From assembly GCF_004138125.1 (NCBI RefSeq), contig NZ_RXHS01000017.1:1-52970 (forward strand): a DNA stretch of 52,970 nucleotides. Direction: 5' to 3'. This DNA comes from Seramator thermalis (GTDB taxonomy: Bacteria > Bacteroidota > Bacteroidia > Bacteroidales > Dysgonomonadaceae). Under the pieces are notes generated by a model. That model saw only the letters and a program-made list of their open reading frames with translations, was not told the origin of the DNA and did not search any database. How positions within the stretch are numbered: position 1 is the first letter of the stretch; the number at the start of each line of letters is the position of its first letter. This document shows, one piece after another, positions 31,599 to 39,519 of the stretch. The position numbers were made by a program, and so were the translations under genes.

Positions 31599-32282
31599 TA
31601 CACTTTCTAACGCGACGAGTAGGTTTTGTGTCATAACATTGGTCACTTTCCATTTTGACGAGTGACCTTTGTGTTCACACAAAACGTACTTTCCAAAATG
31701 CGGAATGGCATTTGTGAACCCAAAATGGTCGCTTTTCACTTTGACGACCGACCTTTTACGATTTACATGACCCATTCCGTTAACAAATTATGGAATGTTG
31801 TGCCGTTTTCGATAACTATTTTTAAGGGAGAGTGACTTTTGTGCAGACACAAAAGCCGTTCCTCACGGCGACGAGTGAGTTTTGTCTGCGAACAAAGGTC
31901 GTTGCTTTTAACGCCGAACAACCTTTTTCGGGTGACAAAGGTCGTTCCTCATTTTGCGGAGTGAACAGTTCGAACAAACAAAGGTCGTTCCGCGCAATGC
32001 GGAGCAAGCAAAGTAGCAGAAATAGGGCACTCCGCATCCTGCGGAAGGAGTGTTTTACCGATAAAAAGTCGTTCCTCATAGCGGAAAGTAGGTTTTGTGT
32101 CTGCACAAAAGTCGTTCCTCGTGATAACAAACGGTAATTTCAGACGAAAAATTATCCTTCCTTTAACAGTTCGGTAACCTTTTCGAATAGTGATTGGTCG
32201 TTCCGCAAAATGGGAAATACATCATGTGGCAGTGAAATGGTCGTTCTACAAAACGAAGAGTGAATATATACGAGTAATTTTA
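31599..32282. repeat. Degenerate tandem array with about 43-bp period
   Basis: About 16 diverged units fill the gap between hflX and creD. Units beginning GTCGTTCC or a variant start at 31855, 31898, 31941, 31984, 32027, 32068, 32111, 32154, 32197 and 32240, steps of 43 with one of 41 and one of 84 split in two. Weaker units at 31599, 31642, 31686, 31728, 31769 and 31812 precede them. Many units carry GCGGAGTG about 15 bases in, and several end TTTTGTG..CACAAAA, which forms a small hairpin. Short ORFs on both strands here (31554-31775, 31822-32130, 31832-32137) look like repeat by-products. 31471-31598 is A/T-rich with no recognised feature. Confidence 0.75.
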
Positions 32283-32325
32283 CCCATATTCAGCAACAAG
32301 TCTTTCCTGATCTCCCAAAAAAATT

Positions 32326-33750
32326 CTACAGATTGAATTTCTTCGAAAAATACATCACCAAGGCAAGTATAACGAACAGCCCAAGACTACCGGCCAAAAG
32401 AGCGTAACTTTCCATGTGGATCAGCATGAAAATAAATGCATACAAAATTGCAAGCAGGGCGCCCACCAGCCAACCTTGTTTTGCGCTTCGGAGAATGCTC
32501 GACAAGTGAAGTGAAATAAGCACTGCCGTCATTGCGGCGGCGATAAGGTATGCCGGGGCGAATCCCAATACTTCCGAAAGCGAAAGCAACAACGAATAAA
32601 ACAGTACCAAGGCAAGCCCAATGAGCAGATACCGGAACGGATGCACTGCATTTTTTCGGATCATTTCCATGAAGAATACGGCTACAAAAGTGAGCAAAAT
32701 AATGAGGATGCCATATTTCACGGCGCGCATATTTTGCCGATATTGATCGACCGACTGGACAAACTGAACGCCGAAACGTGAGTCGGCCATCTGACTCATC
32801 GAAGCATCGTCGTCGCCGGTGATGATTTGACCGTAACTGCGATTGATATCGAGAATTTTCCAATCGGCGGTAAATCCGTTTTGGTCGATTTGGCGACTGT
32901 CCGGTAGAAAATTGCCGTCGAATCCGGGCGAAGCCCAGTCCGATGAGAGGTGCACTTTCGTAACTTTTCCAACCGGCACCACATAAAATCCTTGCGATCC
33001 GTTCAATTTCATCGACATGGAGAATGGCAGTGAATCGGAATAAATTGGAGAATCTTTTTCGTCGAACGTCATTTTCGCATTCATTCCCTGACCGAACAAA
33101 CTACCGGTTTTTTCTTTCGTTGCCACTTCCTTTTCGGCAACAGTTGACGAACCAAATCCTAAAGATAAATTGCGCACAGGAATACCCGGCTCAAAATCGA
33201 CGTTTGCACTGGCTATTTGCAACGGACTTATTTCCTTAATTCCCTTCAAATCCGAAATTCCTAAAATCAATCGAATTTCGTCCCATTTTATTTGCGAAAG
33301 GCTGACTCCCGACTTCTCCAGAGCCTGCATATCGAATGACCCTTTGAGAATGATATCCGATCCGTACACGGAGGCATCATAGATGCCGCGTTTGCGGCTT
33401 TCCACAACAGCATTGGCCGAAACGTGGAGCACTTCGGGAAGCAGCACCAAATTCTGCTCGACAATGGTTTGCAAATCATCCTTTATCAGCGTTTTCGTAT
33501 AAGGAATGACGAAACACGGCCCGGTAATGGTTTGCTTTCCACCCCATTTCGAAGTGATTTCTTCGATTGCTTTTTGTCGGGTAGTTTGTCGTTCATCGAT
33601 GAGCGATTGAATCATCAAAAGCGGGATAAGCAATACGAGTGTCAGTATCCCTATAATCACCAGTTTGATGGTGGTAGCATATCGTTCCGGAAAACTTCCT
33701 TCCGAATTGTGTCGTTGAGGATTGCGTTGCGTAGAATCGGGAGATGTCAT
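32326..33750 (-). CDS. creD: CreD family inner membrane protein
   Basis: A 474-residue membrane protein of the CreD (cell envelope integrity) family. One transmembrane helix lies near the N-terminus (LVIIGILTLVLLIPLLMI, about 30-47). A large periplasmic region follows with the family segment GPCFVIPYTKT and, later, LGFGSS and FLPDSRQI. A cluster of about five helices lies after residue 340 (YGILIILLTFVAVFFME onward), ending SKKFNL. In enterobacteria creD belongs to the CreBC regulon and affects colicin and beta-lactam phenotypes; its molecular activity is not known. Here it ends a three-gene minus-strand set with a winged-helix regulator and a membrane protein, a common Bacteroidota arrangement. 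Confidence 0.93.
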   Translation of the reverse strand: MTSPDSTQRNPQRHNSEGSFPERYATTIKLVIIGILTLVLLIPLLMIQSLIDERQTTRQKAIEEITSKWGGKQTITGPCFVIPYTKTLIKDDLQTIVEQNLVLLPEVLHVSANAVVESRKRGIYDASVYGSDIILKGSFDMQALEKSGVSLSQIKWDEIRLILGISDLKGIKEISPLQIASANVDFEPGIPVRNLSLGFGSSTVAEKEVATKEKTGSLFGQGMNAKMTFDEKDSPIYSDSLPFSMSMKLNGSQGFYVVPVGKVTKVHLSSDWASPGFDGNFLPDSRQIDQNGFTADWKILDINRSYGQIITGDDDASMSQMADSRFGVQFVQSVDQYRQNMRAVKYGILIILLTFVAVFFMEMIRKNAVHPFRYLLIGLALVLFYSLLLSLSEVLGFAPAYLIAAAMTAVLISLHLSSILRSAKQGWLVGALLAILYAFIFMLIHMESYALLAGSLGLFVILALVMYFSKKFNL

Positions 33751-33800
33751 AAATTTGGGATTTTTGATTTTAGTGAAACATCATAAAGAAGGAAATCGTA

Positions 33801-34100
33801 TCATAAATTTTGTCGGATAAAAGCTTCCAAAGCCATCAGATGATCTTTGAAAGCTTTTTCGCCTAAAGGAGTTTTCGAATAGGTTGTTTGAGGTTTTCGA
33901 CCCACAAAGCGTTTTGTGGAAACAATATATCCCAAGTTCTCCAACGCGCGGGTATGGCTTGCAAGGTTGCCGTCGGTCAATCCGAGCAACTCCTTCAACG
34001 AATTGAAATCGATTTTGTCGTTTACCATTAAAACCGACATAATTTCGAGTCGGGTTTTACTTTCGAATGCCTTGTTAATATCTTCGAGAGGATTTTTCAC
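33801..34100 (-). CDS. Winged-helix transcriptional regulator
   Basis: A 99-residue DNA-binding protein of the winged helix (HTH_34, PF13601-like) group. The recognition part is FNSLKELLGLTDGNLASHTR followed by ALENLGYIVSTKRFVGRKPQ, the wing. No ligand domain is present. It lies 50 bases upstream of creD and 24 downstream of a membrane protein gene, all on the minus strand. It probably controls this small operon, possibly its own expression. Confidence 0.9.
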   Translation of the reverse strand: MKNPLEDINKAFESKTRLEIMSVLMVNDKIDFNSLKELLGLTDGNLASHTRALENLGYIVSTKRFVGRKPQTTYSKTPLGEKAFKDHLMALEAFIRQNL

Positions 34101-34124
34101 CGGTTTGACTGATTACCGAAAAAA

Positions 34125-34733
34125 TTATCTGCGTTCGACCGCGAAATAAAAATAAATTCCATACACGATGTGCACCCATCCAAATCCGATTGACCAGCAC
34201 AGCAAAGCATAATCGGATGGAACAAACAACGAAAAAATGCCTGTCAACAGTTCGGTGCAGCCCAACCAGAAAATGCTTCCGTAAGTATATTTTGAAGCAT
34301 TTACGAGAGCCAACCCGTAAAATAGCAGCATGGCAGGAGACAATAACCGATATTCGCCACCTGCGATTAACGAAGCACAAAACAGCCCGCCAACAAAAAG
34401 AGGTAAAAGAAAATTGAAAAGGGTGCGCCACATTTGTTTGTTCACGAATTGTTGTCCCGCCTTGCGCGCTTTTTGAGCCGAGAAAAACAGAACGATGATC
34501 AACGAAAGAACGAAAACGGCAATTCCGACCGCAATTAACTTTGATAATGAACTTGTCGCCATCGACAAATCAAGTGTATCGTGCAACATCGATCTGACCA
34601 TTGCTGCTCCGGCCAAAGCTATCGTTCCGATGAGGATAGCCGATGTTCCACTGAACGAAGTGAAGCGCGACGATTTTTCCATCATCGACTTAATATCGCG
34701 CACCGTTTTTAATGCTTCATTATTATTTTCCAT
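34125..34733 (-). CDS. Membrane protein preceding the regulator and creD
   Basis: A 202-residue integral membrane protein with about six hydrophobic helices. Visible ones include AILIGTIALAGAAMV, LIAVGIAVFVLSLIIVLFF, FLLPLFVGGLFCASLI, LLFYGLALVNA and YALLCWSIGFGWVHIVYGIY. I chose Met at 34733 (MENNNEALKTVRDIKSMMEK); the frame extends 22 codons upstream across A-rich leader DNA. The N-terminal cytoplasmic helix is followed by SSRFTSFSGTSAI, which I recall in proteins paired with small winged-helix regulators in Bacteroidota. The function is unknown. It is the promoter-proximal gene of the set with creD. Confidence 0.82.
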   Translation of the reverse strand: MENNNEALKTVRDIKSMMEKSSRFTSFSGTSAILIGTIALAGAAMVRSMLHDTLDLSMATSSLSKLIAVGIAVFVLSLIIVLFFSAQKARKAGQQFVNKQMWRTLFNFLLPLFVGGLFCASLIAGGEYRLLSPAMLLFYGLALVNASKYTYGSIFWLGCTELLTGIFSLFVPSDYALLCWSIGFGWVHIVYGIYFYFAVERR

Positions 34734-34762
34734 AAATAAAAAGTACTTTGTTTCGCAAAGTA

Positions 34763-34803
34763 AAAACAAAAAAAGAAAAGTTGGACGTCGCGTATCCAAC
34801 TTT
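34763..34803 (-). terminator. Rho-independent terminator of the aspartate kinase gene
   Basis: On the minus strand, AAAGTTGGA (34803-34795) pairs with TCCAACTTT (34785-34777) around a 9-base loop, followed by TCTTTTTTTG. It lies 37 bases after the aspartate kinase stop and separates it from the creD operon. Confidence 0.75.
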
Positions 34804-34839
34804 AACTTAATTTAGTGAGCGCTTGCCAAAAATCCGTTA

Positions 34840-36231
34840 TTACGATGCTTTATGATGACACAACTCTTTGTTGAGCGCAATCACGGCTTCCTCATAATGT
34901 TCGCGATTGATGACAAACTGCATATTGACCTGCATAAGTGATTGTGCGAAACTTTCGATGTTGATTCCTTTTTCGTAAAGCGCTTTGGTAGCACGATAGA
35001 GAAATCCGGGCATGGCGATATTTGTCCCCATCGCGCAAACAATGGCTACCGGTCGGGCCGTAACCTGATAAAAAACATCGGTAAGTACTTTGATCAATTC
35101 TACCGATTTGGGATTGTCCCAAACAACCATTGTGATGGAGTTGGCATTGGTAGATTTGAGAATATAACTCACTCCGTGTTTCTGAAAGTATTGCATGATG
35201 TGTCCGTCGAAACCGGGTTCGCCCACCATCATTGGGTCGTGCACCTCGATAGCGACGACTTTGCGCGATCCTGAAACAATTTCGACACGTGGTTCGGGCG
35301 AGATATAATCGCGCGAAATAACTGTTCCGGGATGTTCCGGTTCGAACGTATTTTTGATGCGAATGTTGATGCCGGCCAATTCCAAAGGTTTGGCAGCTTT
35401 CGGGTGAATGGCTTCCATGCCGATGTCGGCCAACTGATCGGCAATAATATAATTGGTATGACCTACGGGGACGCTGTTTTCCACGCCCACAATTTTGGGA
35501 TCGGCACTCGACAGGTGATATTCCTTGTGAATCACCGCTTCGTCGGCTTTCACATCAACGGCGATTTTGCTGAACGTTACTTCGGAATAGCCGCGATCGA
35601 AAGCGCGCATAATGCCTTCCGTTCCTTTGGTGTAACCTGTGGCAATACACAAAATCTTGCTGAAATCGATATCTTTGAACTCCTTGTGAATACGTTGGTC
35701 GATGGTGAGTGGTTCGCTGTCATTAAATCCGCACAAATCCACAAAACGGGCGTTGATGCCGTTGTTGTTGAGGATATTCGTCGAGTTCCATGCCGAATGC
35801 GCTTCTCCGATAGACGAAAGAATTTCTCGCGCAGCGAGATAAATATCGGTCTGGTTGACATAGCCGGAGGCAAGCACTTTCGAAAGACTGTAGAGAATCG
35901 TTTTAGCCTGATCGACTCGAAAACGGATGAAATCGCGTGCCTCTTTCAGATCGAGACCGATATCGGCAAAGCCGTCGTTGATGAGCAAGAGTCGTTTGCA
36001 AAAATCGTCAAGTGCACTGCTGAAATCTTCCCCTTGCAGGAATTTATGATAGATACCGGGTTCGCCGGTTTTTTTGTGTTCGAGGAGCCAGTTGGTAACG
36101 TTGTTATATGCCGAAACCACGAAAATGCGGTTATAAAGAGCATCGCCTTTGCGATTGCCTTTGATGATGTTGTTGAGTACGTCCTGAAATTGTGACATGG
36201 ACGTTCCACCGATTTTTTCGACTGTAAGCAT
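34840..36231 (-). CDS. Aspartate kinase (monofunctional, IGGTSM type)
   Basis: This enzyme phosphorylates aspartate for lysine, threonine, methionine and diaminopimelate synthesis. The 463-residue protein begins MLTVEKIGGTSMSQF. IGGTSM replaces the usual FGGTSV, a signature I associate with the Ask group found in ectoine clusters and in some Bacteroidota. The kinase domain continues with GYTKGTEGIMRAFDRGYSEV; ACT-type repeats occupy the C-terminal third (about 320 on). Start ATG 36231 is supported by a promoter at 36290-36297; the 18 upstream codons are less plausible. It is monocistronic, with its own terminator, and is the second aspartokinase of the window after thrA. Confidence 0.92.
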   Translation of the reverse strand: MLTVEKIGGTSMSQFQDVLNNIIKGNRKGDALYNRIFVVSAYNNVTNWLLEHKKTGEPGIYHKFLQGEDFSSALDDFCKRLLLINDGFADIGLDLKEARDFIRFRVDQAKTILYSLSKVLASGYVNQTDIYLAAREILSSIGEAHSAWNSTNILNNNGINARFVDLCGFNDSEPLTIDQRIHKEFKDIDFSKILCIATGYTKGTEGIMRAFDRGYSEVTFSKIAVDVKADEAVIHKEYHLSSADPKIVGVENSVPVGHTNYIIADQLADIGMEAIHPKAAKPLELAGINIRIKNTFEPEHPGTVISRDYISPEPRVEIVSGSRKVVAIEVHDPMMVGEPGFDGHIMQYFQKHGVSYILKSTNANSITMVVWDNPKSVELIKVLTDVFYQVTARPVAIVCAMGTNIAMPGFLYRATKALYEKGINIESFAQSLMQVNMQFVINREHYEEAVIALNKELCHHKAS

Positions 36232-36289
36232 AGCAATGATGTTGTTAGTTGAAGTGAATGTTGTTGTGCCACATCGTGTTTGCACGACA

Positions 36290-36297
36290 CAAATTTA
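36290..36297 (-). promoter_or_regulatory. -7 promoter element for aspartate kinase
   Basis: Minus-strand TAAATTTG matches TAnnTTTG. The transcript would start near 36283, about 50 bases before the gene. Its leader contains a short hairpin, CGTG/CACG around 36275-36286. Confidence 0.5.
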
Positions 36298-36367
36298 CAT
36301 GATAATTTTCAATCGCACCACAGCTGAGATGATTTAATTGGGAATTAATGGATGGAATCGTATCGGT

Positions 36368-36943
36368 TTAAAACTTTTTGATTTCCCGATAGACGCGGAA
36401 AATCGGAAGTCCCATCACGTTGAAATACGATCCTTCGATTCTCTCCACGCCCACATATCCGATCCATTCCTGCACTCCATAAGCACCGGCTTTGTCGAGG
36501 GGTTCGTATTTCTCCACGTAATATTCTATTTCTTCGTCAGACAGTTCGCCAAACGTAACGTAAGCAGTATCGGAAAAAGATACTTGCTTTGTTTTCGAAG
36601 TGAGGCAAACTCCCGTTATCACGCGATGTGTTTTTGCGGCAAGAAAATGGAGCATTCTCGCGGCTTCGGCCTTATCTGCAGGTTTGCCCAAAATAGTGCC
36701 TTCGAGCAACACGATGGTATCGGCAGTCAAAAGCAGGGAATCATCCGAGAACATTCCGACGTATGCCGACGCTTTTTTTCGTGCAAGAAATTCCGGCACT
36801 TCTTCTTTCGGAAGGGTTTCGGGATACGATTCTTCAATATCGGGCAACGCAACAATCTCGTATTCAATATCAATTCCCGACAGCAACTCTTTGCGACGAG
36901 GTGAGTTGGAGCCAAGAATAAGTTTGTAGTTGGTCATTTCCAT
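36368..36943 (-). CDS. maf: Maf-like nucleoside triphosphate pyrophosphatase
   Basis: Maf proteins hydrolyse dTTP, UTP or modified nucleotides to monophosphates and affect septum formation. This one has 191 residues, with ILGSNSPRRKELL at the N-terminus, the catalytic region TADTIVLLEGTILGKPADKA, ITGVCL and AGAYGVQEWIGYVGVERIEG. The frame opens at 36967, but that ATG lies inside the -7 promoter element. Starts at 36943 or 36937 (MTNYKLILGSN) are both possible. The gene is monocistronic and divergent from comB; the two promoters lie about 95 bases apart. Confidence 0.93.
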   Translation of the reverse strand: MEMTNYKLILGSNSPRRKELLSGIDIEYEIVALPDIEESYPETLPKEEVPEFLARKKASAYVGMFSDDSLLLTADTIVLLEGTILGKPADKAEAARMLHFLAAKTHRVITGVCLTSKTKQVSFSDTAYVTFGELSDEEIEYYVEKYEPLDKAGAYGVQEWIGYVGVERIEGSYFNVMGLPIFRVYREIKKF

Positions 36944-36964
36944 TGATACCGGTGAAAATTTCTC

Positions 36965-36997
36965 CAAATTTACATGATAATTTTCGTTTGATACAAA
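36965..36997 (-). promoter_or_regulatory. Complete Bacteroidota-type promoter for maf
   Basis: On the minus strand TTTG (36997-36994) is followed after exactly 21 bases by TAAATTTG (36972-36965), the best full -33/-7 match in the window. It fixes the maf start downstream of about 36958. Confidence 0.65.
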
Positions 36998-37066
36998 GGT
37001 TTGAGGATTTTATGATTTAATGCTCATTTCTTCCCCACTTCATTCTTCACAACCGGATGTATTTCG

Positions 37067-37075
37067 TAAATTTGC
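37067..37075 (+). promoter_or_regulatory. -7 promoter element for comB
   Basis: TAAATTTGC matches TAnnTTTGC. A transcript starting near 37082 would favour ATG 37092 (or 37086) as the comB start over the open-frame start at 37020. Confidence 0.6.
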
Positions 37076-37091
37076 ACAAAACTCAATGCTT

Positions 37092-37802
37092 ATGACAGTG
37101 GACGTATGCCCTTCTCCGGCTCTTTACCCCTATTATGAAAAGGAGGGCGACATCGTGATTGTTGCCGATATTTTCAGGGCATCGACAACAATATGTGCCA
37201 TGCTGCAAAACGGTGCTTCGGCCGTGATCCCCGTGGCAGATATTGCCGAGGCTCAACGTTATAAATCGGAGGGTTACCGGGTAGGAGCCGAACGTAACGC
37301 TCGAAAATGCGATTTTGCCGATGGCGGAAATTCTCCGTTCGATTATCCAAGAGAAAAAGTCGAGGGGAAAGAAGTCGTTTTCACTACAACCAATGGAACA
37401 CAAGCCATCGAAAAGGCACGCAACTGTCGTCAACTTTTCGTGGGCGCTTTTAGCAATTTGCAAGTGTTGACCGAAAAATGTCTTTCAATTGGAGGACGCG
37501 TGGTGGTGATTTGTGCCGGATGGCAGAATAAAATCAATATAGAAGATATGCTTTTTGGAGGTGCTTTTGCCGAGCGCTTATCGGAAAAGTCGGAAATCAC
37601 AATCGATTCGGATGCCCTTCGCATTGCCCTCGAATTGTGGCGAAAAGCTAAAAATAATCCGTTGGAATATGTAAAGGATACCGATCATTATCGACGGTTA
37701 GTGGTCACTGGCGCCGATGGCGATGTGCCCTATTGTCTGCAATCGGATACAGTGCATTTTGTGCCTTGTCTTGACAAAGCGGACGGGAAACTGAAAATTT
37801 AA
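37092..37802 (+). CDS. comB: 2-phosphosulfolactate phosphatase family protein
   Basis: ComB removes the phosphate from 2-phosphosulfolactate in the coenzyme M route of archaea; bacterial members are common without that pathway and their substrate is uncertain. The 236-residue protein has the family motifs VIVADIFRASTTICAML, GAERNARKCDFADGGNSPFD and VVFTTTNGTQAI. Starts at 37086 and 37092 are near equivalent; the promoter favours 37092. It converges with the S4-domain gene, the two stops overlapping by four bases. Nothing nearby points to sulfolactate metabolism. Confidence 0.88.
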   Translation: MTVDVCPSPALYPYYEKEGDIVIVADIFRASTTICAMLQNGASAVIPVADIAEAQRYKSEGYRVGAERNARKCDFADGGNSPFDYPREKVEGKEVVFTTTNGTQAIEKARNCRQLFVGAFSNLQVLTEKCLSIGGRVVVICAGWQNKINIEDMLFGGAFAERLSEKSEITIDSDALRIALELWRKAKNNPLEYVKDTDHYRRLVVTGADGDVPYCLQSDTVHFVPCLDKADGKLKI

Positions 37803-38203
37803 TCGTCCCAATCAAAATTTTCGAAATCGAACTGATCGGTGAACTGTTCCAAATTGCGGCGATCTTTTTTTGTGGGGCGACCTGTTCCTCGCTGTCTATC
37901 GACAAAACCGCTGATTTTGTTGAGCTCCAATAATTCGTATTGATCAGGTGGGGTGATGTTTTCCATAAACTGAGGAACGAGCTTTGCCCCCATGCGCTTG
38001 TCGCTCAAGGCAAGTACTTTGAAGGAAAACGTAACGGGAGGTTTGCGCACTTGCACAACATCTCCCACGCGAATCATGCGCGAAGGTTTTACGGCAACAC
38101 CTCCAACCATCACTCGCCCTTTTTTGATGGCTTCGGCGGCAATTGTTCGGGTTTTGAAAATCCGAACGGCCCACAACCATTTGTCTATACGTACCTCATC
38201 CAT
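37799..38203 (-). CDS. S4-domain RNA-binding protein (Hsp15-like)
   Basis: A 134-residue protein whose N-terminal half is an S4 RNA-binding domain: VRIDKWLWAVRIFKTRTIAA, GRVMVGGVAVKPS. A basic tail, RGTGRPTKKDRRNLEQF, and an acidic end, FDFENFDWDD, follow. Hsp15 (HslR) binds the 50S subunit carrying stalled nascent chains. Here it is the last gene of rplY-pth-S4, 30 bases after pth, consistent with a ribosome rescue role. Confidence 0.9.
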   Translation of the reverse strand: MDEVRIDKWLWAVRIFKTRTIAAEAIKKGRVMVGGVAVKPSRMIRVGDVVQVRKPPVTFSFKVLALSDKRMGAKLVPQFMENITPPDQYELLELNKISGFVDRQRGTGRPTKKDRRNLEQFTDQFDFENFDWDD

Positions 38204-38233
38204 TGCCGTTTGCTGTTGGTTGAAAGTTGGTTG

Positions 38234-38794
38234 TTATCGTTTGTTGTACTGATTCATCGTAACATCTGCACCCGACAGGCAAAAACTGCGAATGATGTCC
38301 ACTGCTGTTTCTATTTTTTGCGGGAGCAAGATTTTTTCCTCATCCGAAAATTCACTTAATACATAATCAACTTGACGACCGCGTGGAAAGTCATTTCCGA
38401 TGCCGAAGCGCAATCGGGCATAGTTTTGGCCGATCAGCTCCTGAATGTTCTTCAATCCGTTGTGCCCCGCATCGCTTCCTTTCGATTTGAGCCGAAGCGA
38501 ACCGAATGGTAATGACAAATCATCCACCACGACCAGCAGATGCTCGTTATCGATTTTCTCATGTTGCAACCAATAGCGCACTGCGTTGCCGCTCAGGTTC
38601 ATAAACGTGGATGGTTTCAGCAGCAAGAGCGACCGGTTACGGAGTCGCGTTTCGGCTACAAATCCGTAACGCTTATCCTGAAAAACAACATTGGACGCTT
38701 TTGCAAAAGCGTCCAATATCATAAAGCCTATGTTGTGGCGGGTATTTTCGTAGTCGGGTCCGATATTTCCCAGACCTGCAATCAGATATTTCAT
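38234..38794 (-). CDS. pth: Peptidyl-tRNA hydrolase
   Basis: Pth frees tRNA from peptidyl-tRNA dropped off the ribosome. The 186-residue protein starts [20 protein letters not shown] with the catalytic His20, then [27 protein letters not shown] and [16 protein letters not shown]. The ORF extends 26 codons upstream, but family alignment supports ATG 38794. It lies 26 bases after rplY and 30 before the S4 gene in one operon. Confidence 0.96.
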   Translation of the reverse strand: MKYLIAGLGNIGPDYENTRHNIGFMILDAFAKASNVVFQDKRYGFVAETRLRNRSLLLLKPSTFMNLSGNAVRYWLQHEKIDNEHLLVVVDDLSLPFGSLRLKSKGSDAGHNGLKNIQELIGQNYARLRFGIGNDFPRGRQVDYVLSEFSDEEKILLPQKIETAVDIIRSFCLSGADVTMNQYNKR

Positions 38795-38820
38795 TCCAAA
38801 AATCTTTCGTAAAACCTCGA

Positions 38821-39396
38821 TTATGCTTTTGCAGCAGCACCTCTGGCAGCGCGAGTAAGCTGAACGCGACAAACAACGGCGTTTTTGGAGTTGAGGATTT
38901 CCAATCCTTCGAATTGAAGTTCGCCAACTTGAATAGATTTACCCAACTGGAGCTTTTCAACATCGATGACCAATTTCTCCGGTAATTTGTCGGCAAGCGC
39001 TTTCACCTTGAGTTTGCGCATGTCGAGCGATAATTTACCACCGGCACGAACTCCTTCGGCAAGGCCTTCCAACTGAACGGGAATTTCCATAACGACGGGA
39101 ACATCGTCAAATACATGCAGAAAATCGATATGAAGAATTTCTTCTTTCACGGGATGAAATTGAATTTCCTTGATGATGGCTCTCATTTTTTTGGAACCCA
39201 AGTCAAGACTAACCAATTGCACTTCGGGAGTGTAAATCAGTTTGCGAACATCACCGCTCTTTACCAGAAAATTCAGGTTTTCTTCGTTGCTTCCTCCATA
39301 TACCACGCAAGGAATAAGTCCCTGTGAACGATATGTTTTAGCTGCTTTCTTGCCGAAATCGTTTCTGATTTCGCCTTTTAATTCAAATGTTTTCAT
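38821..39396 (-). CDS. rplY: 50S ribosomal protein L25/general stress protein Ctc
   Basis: L25 binds 5S rRNA in the large subunit. This 191-residue protein is the long Ctc-type form: an N-terminal L25 domain ([51 protein letters not shown]) and a C-terminal beta domain from about 95 ([16 protein letters not shown]). It ends in an Ala-rich tail, [10 protein letters not shown]. It is the first gene of rplY-pth-S4, with a consensus promoter at 39483-39491 and a leader of about 80 bases. Confidence 0.97.
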   Translation of the reverse strand: MKTFELKGEIRNDFGKKAAKTYRSQGLIPCVVYGGSNEENLNFLVKSGDVRKLIYTPEVQLVSLDLGSKKMRAIIKEIQFHPVKEEILHIDFLHVFDDVPVVMEIPVQLEGLAEGVRAGGKLSLDMRKLKVKALADKLPEKLVIDVEKLQLGKSIQVGELQFEGLEILNSKNAVVCRVQLTRAARGAAAKA

Positions 39397-39482
39397 TTTT
39401 GTTTTTGTTTGTGTTACTCAAAATAAAGTATTTACATTGCTTCTTTATTTCCCATCACACGGGAGCTTCTTAAAAAAGTGGT

Positions 39483-39491
39483 GCAAATGTA
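39483..39491 (-). promoter_or_regulatory. -7 promoter element for rplY-pth-S4
   Basis: Minus-strand TACATTTGC matches TAnnTTTGC. The leader of about 80 bases contains CTCCC...GGGA, a possible small hairpin. No known ribosomal-protein autoregulatory motif was recognised. Confidence 0.6.
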
Positions 39492-39519
39492 GTGATAATC
39501 TTTCGATTCGGCAAATATT

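Noticed and set aside
31822..32137. Overlapping small ORFs on both strands in the hflX-creD gap
   Set aside because: Both are built from the 43-bp degenerate array and its inverted parts (TFVQTQ occurs in both strands' translations). There is no start context or domain.
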